Source of the DNA: Lingula anatina
Lineage: Eukaryota > Brachiopoda > Lingulata > Lingulida > Lingulidae
DNA length: 64,000 bases
Reading direction: 5' to 3'
Assembly (NCBI RefSeq): GCF_001039355.2
Contig: NW_019775507.1
Span: forward strand, 154,481 to 218,480
Part shown: positions 14,801-27,000 of the stretch, in pieces
Layout of the letters: each line of letters starts with the position of its first letter
Position numbering within the stretch: the stretch's first letter is position 1
Translations under genes and position numbers: made by a program
Notes under the pieces: generated by a model
Database searches by the model: none
Seen by the model: only the letters and a program-made list of their open reading frames with translations
Told to the model about the DNA's origin: nothing

Positions 14801-17800
14801 TTCTTCCCCTCCAGCAGTGATGTGTGTACTAGTATGCCCAAAAGGTTCTTCTGTATTTGTAGCACCATTTTCATCTGTTGGTCAGGGCAAAAGTGAATTA
14901 AATGCAGATTTATTATCATCCAAATCACAAGAAGCCAATACGTAAAATGATGAATATAATATGGACATGACATTTCTTCCATAGCCAAAATATTAAAAAT
15001 GTTCACTAAAGAAAGTTTGACCATTTGTGTGTTGACTAAAAAGATAAGGAATTGCACTTTCAAAGACAATGAATTTTCTTTAAGAAGCCAAAAACAAACA
15101 AACAAACAAAAAATTTTTAATTGAGAAAATTATGTTAATTATGAAAAAAATATCTCACACTTCACGTCACAAAACATTAGAGGGTATTTTCTCTCTTTAA
15201 CAAGTCCTTCACAAGTTTGATACCTGCTGTTAAGTAAATTAATTGGACGTGCTGAGAGTGGGGACTTCATTTAAATGACCCTCTTATGTAATGGTCAGGG
15301 CATTACTAAAATAATGAGACTAATTTGGATTTGTCATGGTGTCACGTAATGACAGTTTGCACGGGATGTCTCCCAGGGCCCTGTCCCACAGATATGGTGA
15401 CCCTGGTGACAACTCCAAATGAAAAGGGCCTTCAGATAAGGTCCAAACATTTTGATCTCCATTTCTAGTATTAGGTTTAATTTTCTCATTACATTGGTAT
15501 AGTATAACTGTTTCAATCAAAACATTCACTTTGGGACCAGGCTATTAATTTCACAATCTCACTAAGTGGGCCAGTTAAGTGTACTTCTTGATGTGAAATA
15601 TGGCCTCACGAACCTTTACTGAGCTTGTCTGGCATAACATCTTCCTCAGAGGAGGTACTGCTGGGAATCATCTGGGGCACATCAACTGCAATGAACACTT
15701 ACAATTTTAATACATGGCTTCTAAAGACATGTTGGAACAATACAAGAGCAGAACAAAAACCATATACGAAACAACATTGGTCTACTTAGTTATCAAATAA
15801 ATTATCTGAGCTGTATCAAATATTGCAAAATGGATACACACTCTTCTTATGTAACAAAAACTTGGCTGGGTGATACAAATAAACACGAAATACAAATAAT
15901 GATGATATAAATAATTCTTTCTCTCACCAGGTGTCCCTTCTTGATAATGCTCAAGAAGAACCTTGGCAATGGCCTTTTCATAAATTTCTTTAGGATCTTC
16001 CTCATCAACTTCAGGTTTATATCCTGGAAAAACTTCTTCTTGTTAGGGTCAGACAGAACAATAAAATGTCTTTAGAACTGTTGGTGCATACCAACAGACC
16101 ACCCACCTGATGGTATGCAGTAAGTAATTCTCAATCAAAAAACATTTAGACCAAAGTTTGTTCATCTGGCCTAGCAATATTGAAAACTTTGAAAGCCTGA
16201 GTGAGTGGCTTTGGCTCTGAACTTTTCCCCCATGTCTGTAATTAAGTTAACTAGTAATACTGTCAAAAAATAATTTGTGACAAGCAATGGTCATGGATAC
16301 AGGAATATGTGTATGTTGGGTCTGAGATGATCTCAGATACTTTTCAACATCATCAACAATGGTCAAAATTTTTGAAAATTTTCATAAAAAATTCTGGATT
16401 CAATTTTCAACTTCAAATACATGTATTTAAAATATTCCACACAATTTCTTATGAAAGTTTTTTTTACATTAAGTCTGCTTTAGTTATACATCAATACCTT
16501 TAGCAGAAGTTAGCCACACTGAAGAATTCTTCACATCCACCACACACTCAGATGGATCAACATCTATCCCATCTGTGATTTTGTATTCCTCAGAGAACCC
16601 TTCGTCCAGGAGCCTCTTTCTCAGGCTGGTTTTCCCTACTCCATGCTGTCCTACTATCATCACTCTGAGGCGATACACTTTTCTCGTCCCTTCTGCACAG
16701 GCCTTCTTGTACACCTGGAGATAATCTGGCCTGTCCAACATCTTCTCAAACTCAAAACTAAATAATTCATTGAAAGAAAAAGTATTATATATTTATGATA
16801 TCAAGATTATGGCCCATTCCAACATCTTTCGAAGTTCAAAATTAATTAATTCATAAAAATAATAGAAAACTTTTTAAATCACACAGCAGTATCTTACACC
16901 TTATTGTTAAACATAACAATTTGAATTAACATGATTAGACATAATGAAAGTTGTAAAACTGTTCTATCTTTTAATCAACTATTCAATGGTTATATAAACT
17001 CATATCAGGCTGTAACTGTTTGGTGTAATAATCTTCTTTACTTGAGCATTAAGTAACTTAGTTTTGGAATACAAGTTGTATGACATACATATGAAAACTT
17101 TGCCTCATAAATGAACAAATACATACATACATACATACCATACATACACACCATACGTACATACATACATACATAAACAAATGAACAAACAAAAAAAGCA
17201 CCTCTTTGGGTCATTGATCCATCTGAAAAGGTTTTCTTCCTGGAAGAATTGTCCTAAATGATTCCTAATGTCACTATGAATATCTGAACCTGCCTTCAAG
17301 ACAAGCCTATAGCTGAAGAACATCAAAGCACCTATTCGTCCTAGGTTTACTGCATCTCCATACATCCTGAAATTGTTAACAAGAAATTTAAAAAAAAAAG
17401 AAAAAGAGAGGGAAAATTTAACAGTACAACACAACAAGAAATCTACGCAATTGGTTTTTACTTTTCTTGTGGTTTGTAATAAGGGCTGCATATATCAGTC
17501 TAATACTGGTTAAAGTGACCAGTTGGCTGAAAGTTAAAGGCTTTTACTTATCCAAAGGCTAGTGAATGGGGCTAAAACATTAAAAATAGTCTACTTGCCA
17601 TGCATATGTATTTTAGTGTTATAATTATTCACTATATATTTCAGCCTTTTCCACAATGACATTAAACCACAAAAAACTGGAGTATGAAAACTAATTACAA
17701 GGAAAAAATAACACACATTTTACTTACACAGTCTCTCTTGCAAGAGATGCAAAATTTTCGTATTTGACAGGAATGGGTTTAAAATCTGACACAGTGCCCC

Positions 17801-18475
17801 TGAAAAATATATCAATAGAGAATATGAATGGTAAGTATCTTAAGTTTTGAAACTCCTTTTACAAGGAGCAAAAGGAATGATTTCACAATCACTGACAGAT
17901 ATAACCAACCCTGCATGAATCACCAACACTTTTTAAAGTCCAACTGGAATATCAATATCATAATCATAAAATCAGGCATGTAAAGTCAACTCGTAAGCTA
18001 TCATATCTTTCATATCTCTGAAAATTTAAAACCAAATACTTTCTTATTTGTCATGTACTGTCTCACTGTTTGAAAGGAGTAAATACATTATATTTCAGGC
18101 CATATGATTTACATCATGAAAATACTAGTACCATGAACTTTCCATCATTTCCATAAAAATACAATCAAAAATGTTAAAACATTACCGTGGTAATAATGTT
18201 TTTCCAACAGCATCATCAAAAACACCAGGGTCTTTAATACCATCTACTACATGCTTAAGTTCAAAGGCCAAACTCTGAACACATGGTCTGAAAAAGTAAA
18301 TCGTCAAGAAACATCTTTAGAGCCACTGACATTATATAACAGTTATTCTTCCATTCTTAAGATAATCAGTTTTCTCATTATTGAACAATATTGATTAGTA
18401 ATAGTTTAGTAAAGAGGCTAACATAACAAATAACCACATCTTATTTTGGAAAAAAAAACTTACTTAAATACACAC

Positions 18476-18513
<38 letters not shown>

Positions 18514-19099
18514 ACCAAGACCATGGCACTATTTATATCACCTCAGTGTGTGTCTATCAGCATTCCATAAACTTCTCAGTCCTAAAGGGATGTCATCTTT
18601 CTCTGCAAAGTCATTTTTTAACCAATCACTGACCAAGTAGTCAAAAACAGCATGAATGTCTTCTCTCACCACTTCATTTTCTACTGCCTCTGTTCTGGTG
18701 CTCACATCCAATTCTGTTTTGCTGCGAGCTCGCCCAGAGCCTTAAAATAAATAAATAAATGGTTAAAAAAAGAGAACTTTAAAAATCTGACTAAAGTTGA
18801 ACTAATTCAATTTGTGAAGTTCAATTATAGTTAAACAACTAAGTTACTGACTACACATGAATATTATGGTGGATAATGGCCAAGAGAAATAGCTAGGGAG
18901 ACAATTGAGATTACTTGGACATCACCTTACAACCCCAGGATGATTCCCTGTGCTTGATAGGCTCAAACCCAGCATAAGCAGAATCTTACTAGTTACCTGG
19001 ATATGTCTCAGAGTTGTTCCGATTCCTTTGGGACTGTGCAGCACTCTCACTGACACTCCTCACCCTGTCCTGAGACAGTGTCTCTGGTCTACCTGACAT
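5880..19099 (-). CDS. Bcl-2 / Roc-COR GTPase / caspase fusion protein, 19 exons
   Basis: Predicted apoptosis protein of 1,332 aa. Coding exons, 5' to 3' on the minus strand: 18997-19099, 18542-18740, 18186-18287, 17728-17799, 17202-17366, 16498-16757, 15928-16023, 15614-15685, 14587-14874, 12455-12688, 11284-11405, 9486-10838, 9147-9207, 8638-8741, 7996-8175, 7111-7330, 6754-6906, 6386-6495, 5880-5984. All introns are GT-AG and every junction keeps phase (3,999 nt including the TAG stop). Domains: BAX-like Bcl-2 fold (residues ~55-214), Roc GTPase with P-loop GQHGVGKTS (250-258), WDFGGQ (473-478) and THKD (564-567), COR (~600-1000), caspase p20 with SHG (His1165) and QACQG (Cys1208), and p10 with SWRN. 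The ATG at 19099 is the first in frame and exon 1 encodes a Ser/Arg-rich leader. There is no membrane segment, death-fold prodomain or LRR. The domain calls are strong. That all four lie in one transcript is inferred from splice phase, not from RNA. Confidence 0.85.
8750..8796. repeat. Poly(A) run of 47 bases beside a splice acceptor
   Basis: A pure A tract on the plus strand, thus a T tract on the transcribed minus strand, ends 6 bases before the acceptor AG of exon 14 of the caspase fusion gene. It acts as an extreme polypyrimidine tract or is a slippage-expanded one. Its true length is uncertain in any assembly. Confidence 0.9.
9486..10838 (-). other. COR domain-coding exon (exon 12)
   Basis: This 451-codon exon carries the COR hallmarks: LVFYHEVGEMVFF, then IVILDPQWLIDAFKSI, and downstream FLPNGLFYRLV, the pattern seen after Roc domains in ROCO proteins and Death/Roco relatives. 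It ends with a Cys/His-containing segment (CVKCNCEG, MLCHDHHQ) and WFVEW at the donor. Confidence 0.85.
11284..16757 (-). other. Roc (Ras-of-complex) GTPase-coding exons (exons 6-11)
   Basis: G1 is GQHGVGKTS at residues 250-258, G3 is WDFGGQ at 473-478 followed by HVFYTTHQTFLT, and G4 is CTHKD at 563-567. This order is diagnostic of Roc/Miro-like GTPases of ROCO proteins. G1 and G3 are about 220 residues apart; exons 7-9 (residues ~301-452) encode an acidic, Ser/Thr/Gln/Glu-rich insertion that a compact Roc fold does not need. Confidence 0.85.
17123..17171. repeat. (CATA)n microsatellite
   Basis: Imperfect tetranucleotide repeat in the intron downstream of exon 5 of the caspase fusion gene. 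Confidence 0.85.
17202..18740 (-). other. Bcl-2-like domain-coding exons (exons 2-5)
   Basis: A BH3-like helix is visible at residues 104-118 (SLAFELKHVVDGI). It is followed by a BH1 region at 160-184, where NLGRIGALMFFSYRLVLKA closely follows the BAX/BAK-type NWGRxxAL-F-F-A-x-x-LVLKA pattern; the usual Trp is Leu167. A BH2-like end has RWINDP at 207-212. The C-terminal membrane anchor normal in BAX-like proteins is absent, because the chain runs directly into the GTPase exon through an AG|T phase-2 junction. Confidence 0.75.
18479..18512. repeat. (GA)n microsatellite
   Basis: Dinucleotide run in the intron between exons 2 and 3 of the caspase fusion gene, just downstream of the exon 2 donor. 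Confidence 0.9.
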
Positions 19100-21003
19100 G
19101 GTTTTCACCTACAAATGATTATAAAAAATACAGTGGGAACTCGGACCATGGACATTGATAATAAAAGTAATTCATAAACTTGATTTGCATGCTAATTTTT
19201 GAGTCTGCTTGCACTTTCTGTTATGGAATGAACAAACTTGTGCACTAACTTTAGGTAAGCAATGAGTTTGCTGCGTTCATATACAAAATTGTTTGTTGTT
19301 CACCTTTCACATATCGTTGTAAAAAATGAAGAAGGAAATGATACAGAAACATGATAATGGTACAACATAGTGAATTAGACAATCTTCACTAATGTTAAGT
19401 TAAGAAATGGTAGATTGGGAATTAACTGATTGTATTAACATAGATTTAAATCAGAAAAATTGTCTCAGTTTGTAAACATTTTGGTTCATGATCAGTCAAA
19501 AAACAAAGTTTATGACCTGAGATTCAATTTAATCTAGAAAAAGGCAATAAATAGAGGCAAAAAATCTTTGAAAACACAGTATTCCCTATTCTTCCTATCT
19601 ACATCTTGTAACTGCCACTTGCCAGATACTTAGTAGATGTTTAAAGTTTCCTAAACACATTCACTTTAGCTATAGTTCTTCAAATGTAAACAGATAGAGA
19701 TTCTGACAGCCTAACTTCTTTCAATTTACATGGAAGGGGGTGCCAGGTGCATATTCATATTCTGAGGGTCTTTTGTTCCGAGGGACTTTTGCTCCGATGG
19801 TTTTTTGTTGTGATGGACTTTTGCTCCGAGGTCTGCTCTTCTGAAGCCGTAGCAGTGTTGGGAATTAAACATGCACTGAATATACTGCTATCAAGAATTT
19901 GCTCAATATGCCCGAAAAAAGTAATGCACATGTTGTGAAATAACAGTTAAAAGTGCCTCTCTGCACATGCAAGTAATAAAACTGCATTTAAGCACAGCTA
20001 TCCATTTTGAGGATCAACGGACCCTCTACCTAAAAATCATTCGGAATATTGGGCCCTCTACCTTCGGAATATTGAAGTCTCAGAACAGCAGTTGATTTTT
20101 GAACTTGGATCCTACAATCTTCAAAATATCAGACCCTAGGAACAATAAACCCTCGGAATATAAGGCATACCCCAGAGTGCCTTGTCATGAATCATCATAA
20201 ATTATACACATCTTTTGGTTTTTTCTGAGGAATAGTCTACAAAATCAATAAAACATGAGTCAAGATGCATAATTAATGAATTTAAAAGTAAATCCAGAGT
20301 CAGTTAGACCGACCTTTTAAACTGGTACAAAAAGATCCATATTTTTTTTTTACACAAATACCTCATATGTCGTACACCTAATTAAATTTTTGCTAGTGTC
20401 GCTTTTCAGTGCCCTTTTTCAACACATATTCAGAATATTTGCATAACAGTAATAACTGGCTGGCTGCAAGTGTATTACGATGTACAAGAGAGGCCAGCAA
20501 ATTACCTTTTTAACTTCACAGTTTCCAGTGCGTATGCGACTCCACTTTATTCATGTTTAAACCTAAGCGATAGCAATAAAAATAAATACTAAAAGCTTGC
20601 TGGACGATAGAAATACAAAATGTAAGTTGTGGTCAAAATTTTAATTCATAATAAAATTGTCAAGGTGTATTCAGGTCTTCTGAAATAAATTATGATTCAC
20701 GTTTGACTTTTTTTGTGACTCACAGATTAATACTAGTACGTCTCAAGAAAAGATCCACATTTGACTTTGTTGTTTTTATGACTCACAGACACTTCTCAAT
20801 AAAAGGCCCTGCAGTTTCGATTGCAGTAGCCCGTAATCTAATTTCAATCAAAACGACAATGACATCAATCTTTTATCGCCAAACCTGGACATCCCCGGGT
20901 GATTTCCCGTCTAATAAATAAAGATCTTTAGTAAAGGAGTCTGGAAAAATGCACAGCTCTTCGGCTTTAGGAGGAAGGTTTAATCTATGTTTCACATGGA
21001 GAG
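19100..21003. other. Intergenic region between divergent genes
   Basis: It separates the start codons of the minus-strand fusion gene and plus-strand DNAJC17 and should hold both promoters and 5' untranslated exons, but I see no clear core promoter motif. Two odd degenerate repeats lie inside: TTTTGCTCCGAGG-like units at about 19767-19832 and CGGAATATT-like units at about 20040-20161. Confidence 0.5.
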
Positions 21004-24000
21004 ATGGCAGACGTTTTGAAGTTAGATTTGTATGGGGTTCTTGGAGTTTCTCCCGAATCGACGCAGAAAGAGGTAACCGTCATAGAGTAAAATGACTATT
21101 GCGTTCATTCAGAGATTCCAGGCTCATTGTAGAAAAATAGTAAAATGCTTCACATTGAAAAGCACTGCTACTTTGTGAGGTCCGGCCACTTGTGCCTTGT
21201 GTCAATGTGATTATTTAATCAATCTGGTTAATAGACCTAAAAACCACAGAAAACAACTCCATAATACCACACTAGTCTACCATAACGCAAAATAAATAAA
21301 AAAAGAAAACAAGAAAGAACGAAAGAAAGAAAGAAAGAAAGAAAGAAAAGAATAAATAAAACCGCTCGAAATCTGTTAAGTTTGAAACGAATTCAATAAA
21401 ATTGCCTCTTAAGTTGATAAACCAACCATAGTGTTACTTTTTGGGGAAAGTACCTGACTTGACTTGAACACAGGTCAAGTAGGGTCTGTGGATTTGTCAC
21501 CTTGATAAATCTTTAAGTGCTGAACAAATAAATCAACCTTTGTAACATCACAATACACAGTTGAAAGTGATACTTGAAGATTTTGTATAAATAGTTGAAA
21601 TACATATTTTGCCCCCTCCCCTCTTTTTTGTTTTGTAAAAATGCTTAATTTTTGCAAGGAGAATATGTACAAATGTCTTTGAGTTTAAAAAAAACGTTAA
21701 GCGATCAAAACAAAAGCAAACTAAGAATAGTTGCACATTGCCTAACTTACTTAACTAGTTAGTTAATCAGTCATATTATTTTGCTTTATCCTTCTTTGCC
21801 TGTGTTACAGATATTGAAGTCTTACAGAAAGAAGGCACTGAAGTGTCATCCAGACAAAAATCCAGACAACCCACAAGCAGGTATGCACCTTTAGAAATGA
21901 CACACTTCAAATAATTGGATAAGAATTGTGATTGGGTATTATCCTGATATATATTATATATATTTTCATTCTGTAATTGCAAAAGATCTTTTTTTATATT
22001 TATTAAAAACCATTTTTAAAAATGTTATATTTTGTTAACTTTTATGGTCAGGACCATAAAGATACCAAATAGACATTTATTGGATGTGTTAAACATTTGT
22101 TTTAGCTGAACTCTTTCATCAGTTGTCTAAAGCACTAGAAGTTCTGACAGATGCAGCAGCAAGAGTAAGACACTTTCAATTCTAGTTTCTAAGTAGTAGT
22201 AGTACTCTTTGTTTGCAAAAAAATACTTTTAGATACATTTTAAGAATTTTGAATATTTGTAATATAATTTTCACAAAAGTGCAATATTGTGTCAATAAAA
22301 TGTAAATTGATATTTTTTGAAATTCTATTACACTCAAAAATATTCATTGAATAATTTGTTAACCTAATTCATGTAAAAGTGTCACAAAAGAATTTGTGAC
22401 CATCTTTAGATATTGATAGAAGAATATGAAATATATTTTAAGGCAGCTTATGACAATACCCTCAAGGCTAAAAAAGCAGCAGAAGAAAGAAATAAATTGC
22501 TGGACAGCAAGAGAAAAAAATTCAAGGAAGGTCAGTATACATATCACATATATTAATCATGGCATAGACAAACCTTTTTATCTTCTTACTTTGTGTTTAG
22601 CTTAAGCACCCCACACACGGTAAGCAATTGGTGCGCGCCACTTGCGCTGAGCCAGATGCTCGCGCTCCTCAGCTCCCCGCAAACGCTGCGCTCTTTGCTC
22701 AGCAGAGGTGCCTCCCGGCCTGCCCCTAGCGGATGCACTGTGAACTGTGGGATCATGTGTTTAAGGAGACATTACATATTGTTGTTTATTCTGATTGTAA
22801 TGGAAAATGGTGACCACGTTAATCAATCAGACTAACTATAACTGTGTACATTTTTGTTGACTTCGCTGGGGGCTGCCATTTTTGTTTGTTTCCGGCTACT
22901 GGCACATGCGCATTGTTAGCATGGCATGAGCAATCGGCGCTTGCACCCCGCACACGCTGAGACATTTGCCTCAAGAGACCAAAAATATCAAACACGTGAG
23001 ATATTTTGCTCAGCCGCGCGAGAGGCAAAAATCTCACCAAAATACCCCCGCAGATGATGAGAAAACAGCGCAGTGCAAGGGGTGCGCACCAAATGCTCAG
23101 CGTGTGCAGGCCCCTTTACAATTTACTGGGGATTGCATTTTTTGCATCCAGACACAAGTATTTTTTATGTGTTTTTTTTTTAATATTTTTTTTAGTGCCA
23201 ATTGTAACTGTGTCTGTACGAAAAACATTGTTGACTTAAGTGAAAAAATTAAGTCTAATTTCATAATTTACATCATTCAAGTAAAGATATTTGTAGTAAT
23301 CTTGAGTTAATATATTGGATCATTCTTTCAAGTTTCTGAACAAAATTTCTTCTAAAAACATTTGGTGCCAGGAGAGTGTTTGAACACAGCTGCTCAAACT
23401 TTATATCAGATTCAATAATGTGTACTTGTCTCAAAAGATTCAGTATTTAAAAGATATAGAATTTACATAAGTTATTTTAATTGTTTTAAAATATTGAAAG
23501 CAGTATATTTATCTTAATAGATTTGGAGGCTAGGGAAAGTGCTGCAGGATTACAGAAGGCAGCAGATGCCACAGCTGCCAGAAATTTGCAAGCAGAGGTA
23601 ACATCTTTTTGCTTTTTGTGTCTCTCTCTACATATACATGTGTGTGTGTATTAAAGTGAGGCTCCCTGTTGGACAATTATTTGAACATGTTTGGAAAGTT
23701 AATCATTTACAATGAGGGAAAATATAAGTGCCTCTGAAACATTATATGATTACATAGAAATTTGAAACAGTGACCTGCAAGTATTGTAGCAAATTGCATC
23801 ATGAATCTGAGGTATATTGATTTAATTTCTTAGTTTGATGTAAATAAATCTTATAAATCTTTCTCAGCAGATGAACAAACAACAAACCTAGACTTTTATT
23901 GAGAGTTTACACATATCAAATGTGTCATTTATGATTTCATAAATGTTGAATAAAAGTTTCAAGACACCTTGATATCAAGAGTAATGGAATCTTGTATATA

Positions 24001-27000
24001 CTTGCCCAAAATTGTGATGGCATGAATGTCTCATCTAGACAAAATATTATAGGCTTTTTTGGCCAGTAAGGTCTTTATTTTGGGTCACATCACCCATGGA
24101 TATTTCAGTCACTGTACTGGCTGTTGTACTGTGCTAATATGGTTGAGTCAAGAAAATATCTATTTTCAGATAGAAAGGCTAAGGAAAGAAGGTTCTAGGT
24201 TATTAGAAGATGAACAAGTCAGGCTTCGAGAAGAAATCCACAAGCAAGATAAAGAACAATACAAAGGTAAACATAATTATGGATGATACTAAGAACTGTT
24301 GTCTGTTTCGTGGAGATAAGATGTTTTTGTGATTTTTAAAGATATTTTCTTTTGCCCAAAATTTGGTACTTGAAGAAAAAATCATACAGGAAGGATTTTT
24401 TAAAAATAGCATGCTTGTAATGTCTTAAGCCCCCTTTTTTGAAGTATATAAATGAGAATTTAACTTAAGAATACAGTCCATGATTTTGTTTTATGAAACA
24501 AAATGTATGATTTGTGAAAAATAGAAAATTGTTGAAAACCATGAAGTATGTGAAAGAGTTTTTTTTCTACCTTCTCTGATAAGTGACCCATTGTGATGTT
24601 GCATTTTATGTCTAACAAAGTATTTAAGTTCCATTTGCTTTTCATTTTTTCAGAAGAAAACTCGGAAGACACTACATTGCCAAAATTAAAGGTTTGCTAC
24701 GTATTGCACTCTTGGAGTAATAACACCAAATATCTGCACATGATGTGTAACAGATATTTTACTCTTCAGCCTACATGAATTGTTTTATCATGGATTATTT
24801 TATTTACATGTGTCTTAATTTTTACTCTTCATAGATTATGTAGTTATGAAGTTCCTTGAAGTCATTTGATTTTAATGTGGCAAACAAAAAAAAAAAAAGA
24901 TATTTCAGAATATGTAAACAATTGATGAAAATGACTCAGATGAAAATATTGTAAAGTTCATAGTATGTATGTTTTTTCAGGTTGTTTCTTCACGAACAAC
25001 ACCATGATTGATTTTGCCTTATTAATCTATAGAAAATTTGAGAGAGGAACATATGTTTTTAAACCTGATTGTTTCAGGTGAAATGGAAGTCAAAGAAAAA
25101 TGATGACGGTAATGGCGGGTACTCATATGATAATCTTTATAATATTTTTAAAAAGGTAAGTTAAGATTAAATATTAATTCAATTGCCAGCATAGGTAACA
25201 GAACTATAAAATAGTAGAGACCATTCCCAGAGACTATGGTACTAACTTTGGATCGAACTATCTCCGAAGGGATTTTCGTTTAATTGCAATTTACTTGGGC
25301 AGCTTAGATTGAGTCATGCCTGCTGAGGCTGAAAGGGGGTAATTAACTATCGTTAAGCAGCTTTAGTGGGCCTTCCAGGTGTCTAAGCCGCTTGGGCTGA
25401 AAGCAATTTAGCAAGGGACCCCGTGGAGATGGACCGATCCTGTTAGATCGCTTTAGGGATGGGAACCCAGTCGTAGTTAACAATTTGATTTGATATAGCC
25501 TTTCATTTTGTTGGTACATTGATGCCTAGGTTTAAGATTATCACTTACAGCATAATATTGTTTGTTTTGCATTTTTATGCTTAACATTAATGAAACTTCA
25601 CAGACTTTTTAGAAAGGTTTCTTTATTGTTTATAATTGCCCTTCTGAAGGTTTAAAAGAACCAGTTGCAGTGTGCTTATATCAGTATACTAGCATTTTGA
25701 TTCACCATATCTGTTGTCTTCTCCATTGTTTGCACATAAAATTGTGAATTTTAACTGAAATTTGTTTTTTGATAAAACTATTTTATTGTTTCAGCATGGG
25801 GAAGTTACTTGTCTCTTGGTTTCAAATAAAAAGAAAGGCAGTGCCATTGTTGAGTTCAAGTCTGCACACAGTGCTGTACGTAACCAGATTTCTGTTTAGA
25901 GTGGTTGTCCTATTAGCATTTCAAATCATGTTAATCTGGATAAAGTAATATGCCTTCTTGTTAATTTTTAAATTACTTAAAACTATGTAACTGATGTAAA
26001 TCTGTCCATATAAGCAGATTATTTTATTAATAATAGTTATAAAACCTATCCCAGCCAGAGCATTTGAATATGACATTATTTATTTGTAATTGTTGGTATT
26101 AAAATGCACATGCATCCATTCATCTTTTTGTGTTTGATCTTTTCTGATTATACTTCATAGCTATTAGCTGTACAGAATGAAGTTGGGAACCCAACCAATC
26201 CTTTGACCTTGACTTGGTTGTCTGGGCAACCCACAGAGATGGAGCATAGCTCGGAACAAGATCATTTTGCTTCCGCCAGTGTAAGTAAAATAATTTCCTG
26301 GCAGTAATATTAATGGTCAAATATGAAGTCTATACAAATGTTGATGATAGATTATTTTACATATTTGCAAGGTTTTTAATATTGTAAGAAATTCTTTTTG
26401 TATTTTTAGATTTTTTTACTTTGGCATGTAACCTCTTATTGTTAAAAATCTCTATTACTATATTGATGAACAGATTAAAGAATGAATAAAAAAATGAAAG
26501 TTTGAAAGGAGGGAGATAGAGCTCAATATTTTAAGCACATTGCTTACCTGTAATTAGTACCACCAGCGTATGCTGGCTGTACTAATAGTTTTAGTCCCAA
26601 TTCGTTTCATACAGCTCTGCTGTCTCTGCATTCTGGCACCGGATACAAGTCACTGTCACTGCTTTTCCTCCTAGACCGCAAGGGCATGTGTCCCCCATCT
26701 CTGGGATATAGGTCACATATAATCTCAACTTGAACCCCCGTTTTTTTTTTATCTCAGTCAGTGCATGGGCCTAGGTGTGGCGCTCGTTGAAATGCACCCT
26801 TGTCAAATTTTTGAAAATTAAATTCTAAATATCTCCTAAACTGAAGAAATTATGGGAAAAGTTACTACAGAAGTCTTATCGAATGTGGAGATTTCAAATA
26901 TGCCCTTGGATTTGACCTTTGACCTTTATTTCAAGGTCAAATGGGCCACAAGTTTTTGTAAAGTACACTGTTTTTATTAGATATAGCCATCACCTTCATC

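Noticed and set aside
17371-17491. Hydrophobic extension upstream of the BH1 exon as a membrane segment
   Set aside because: It lies in the intron before the acceptor at 17367-17368; the upstream exons join in phase without it.
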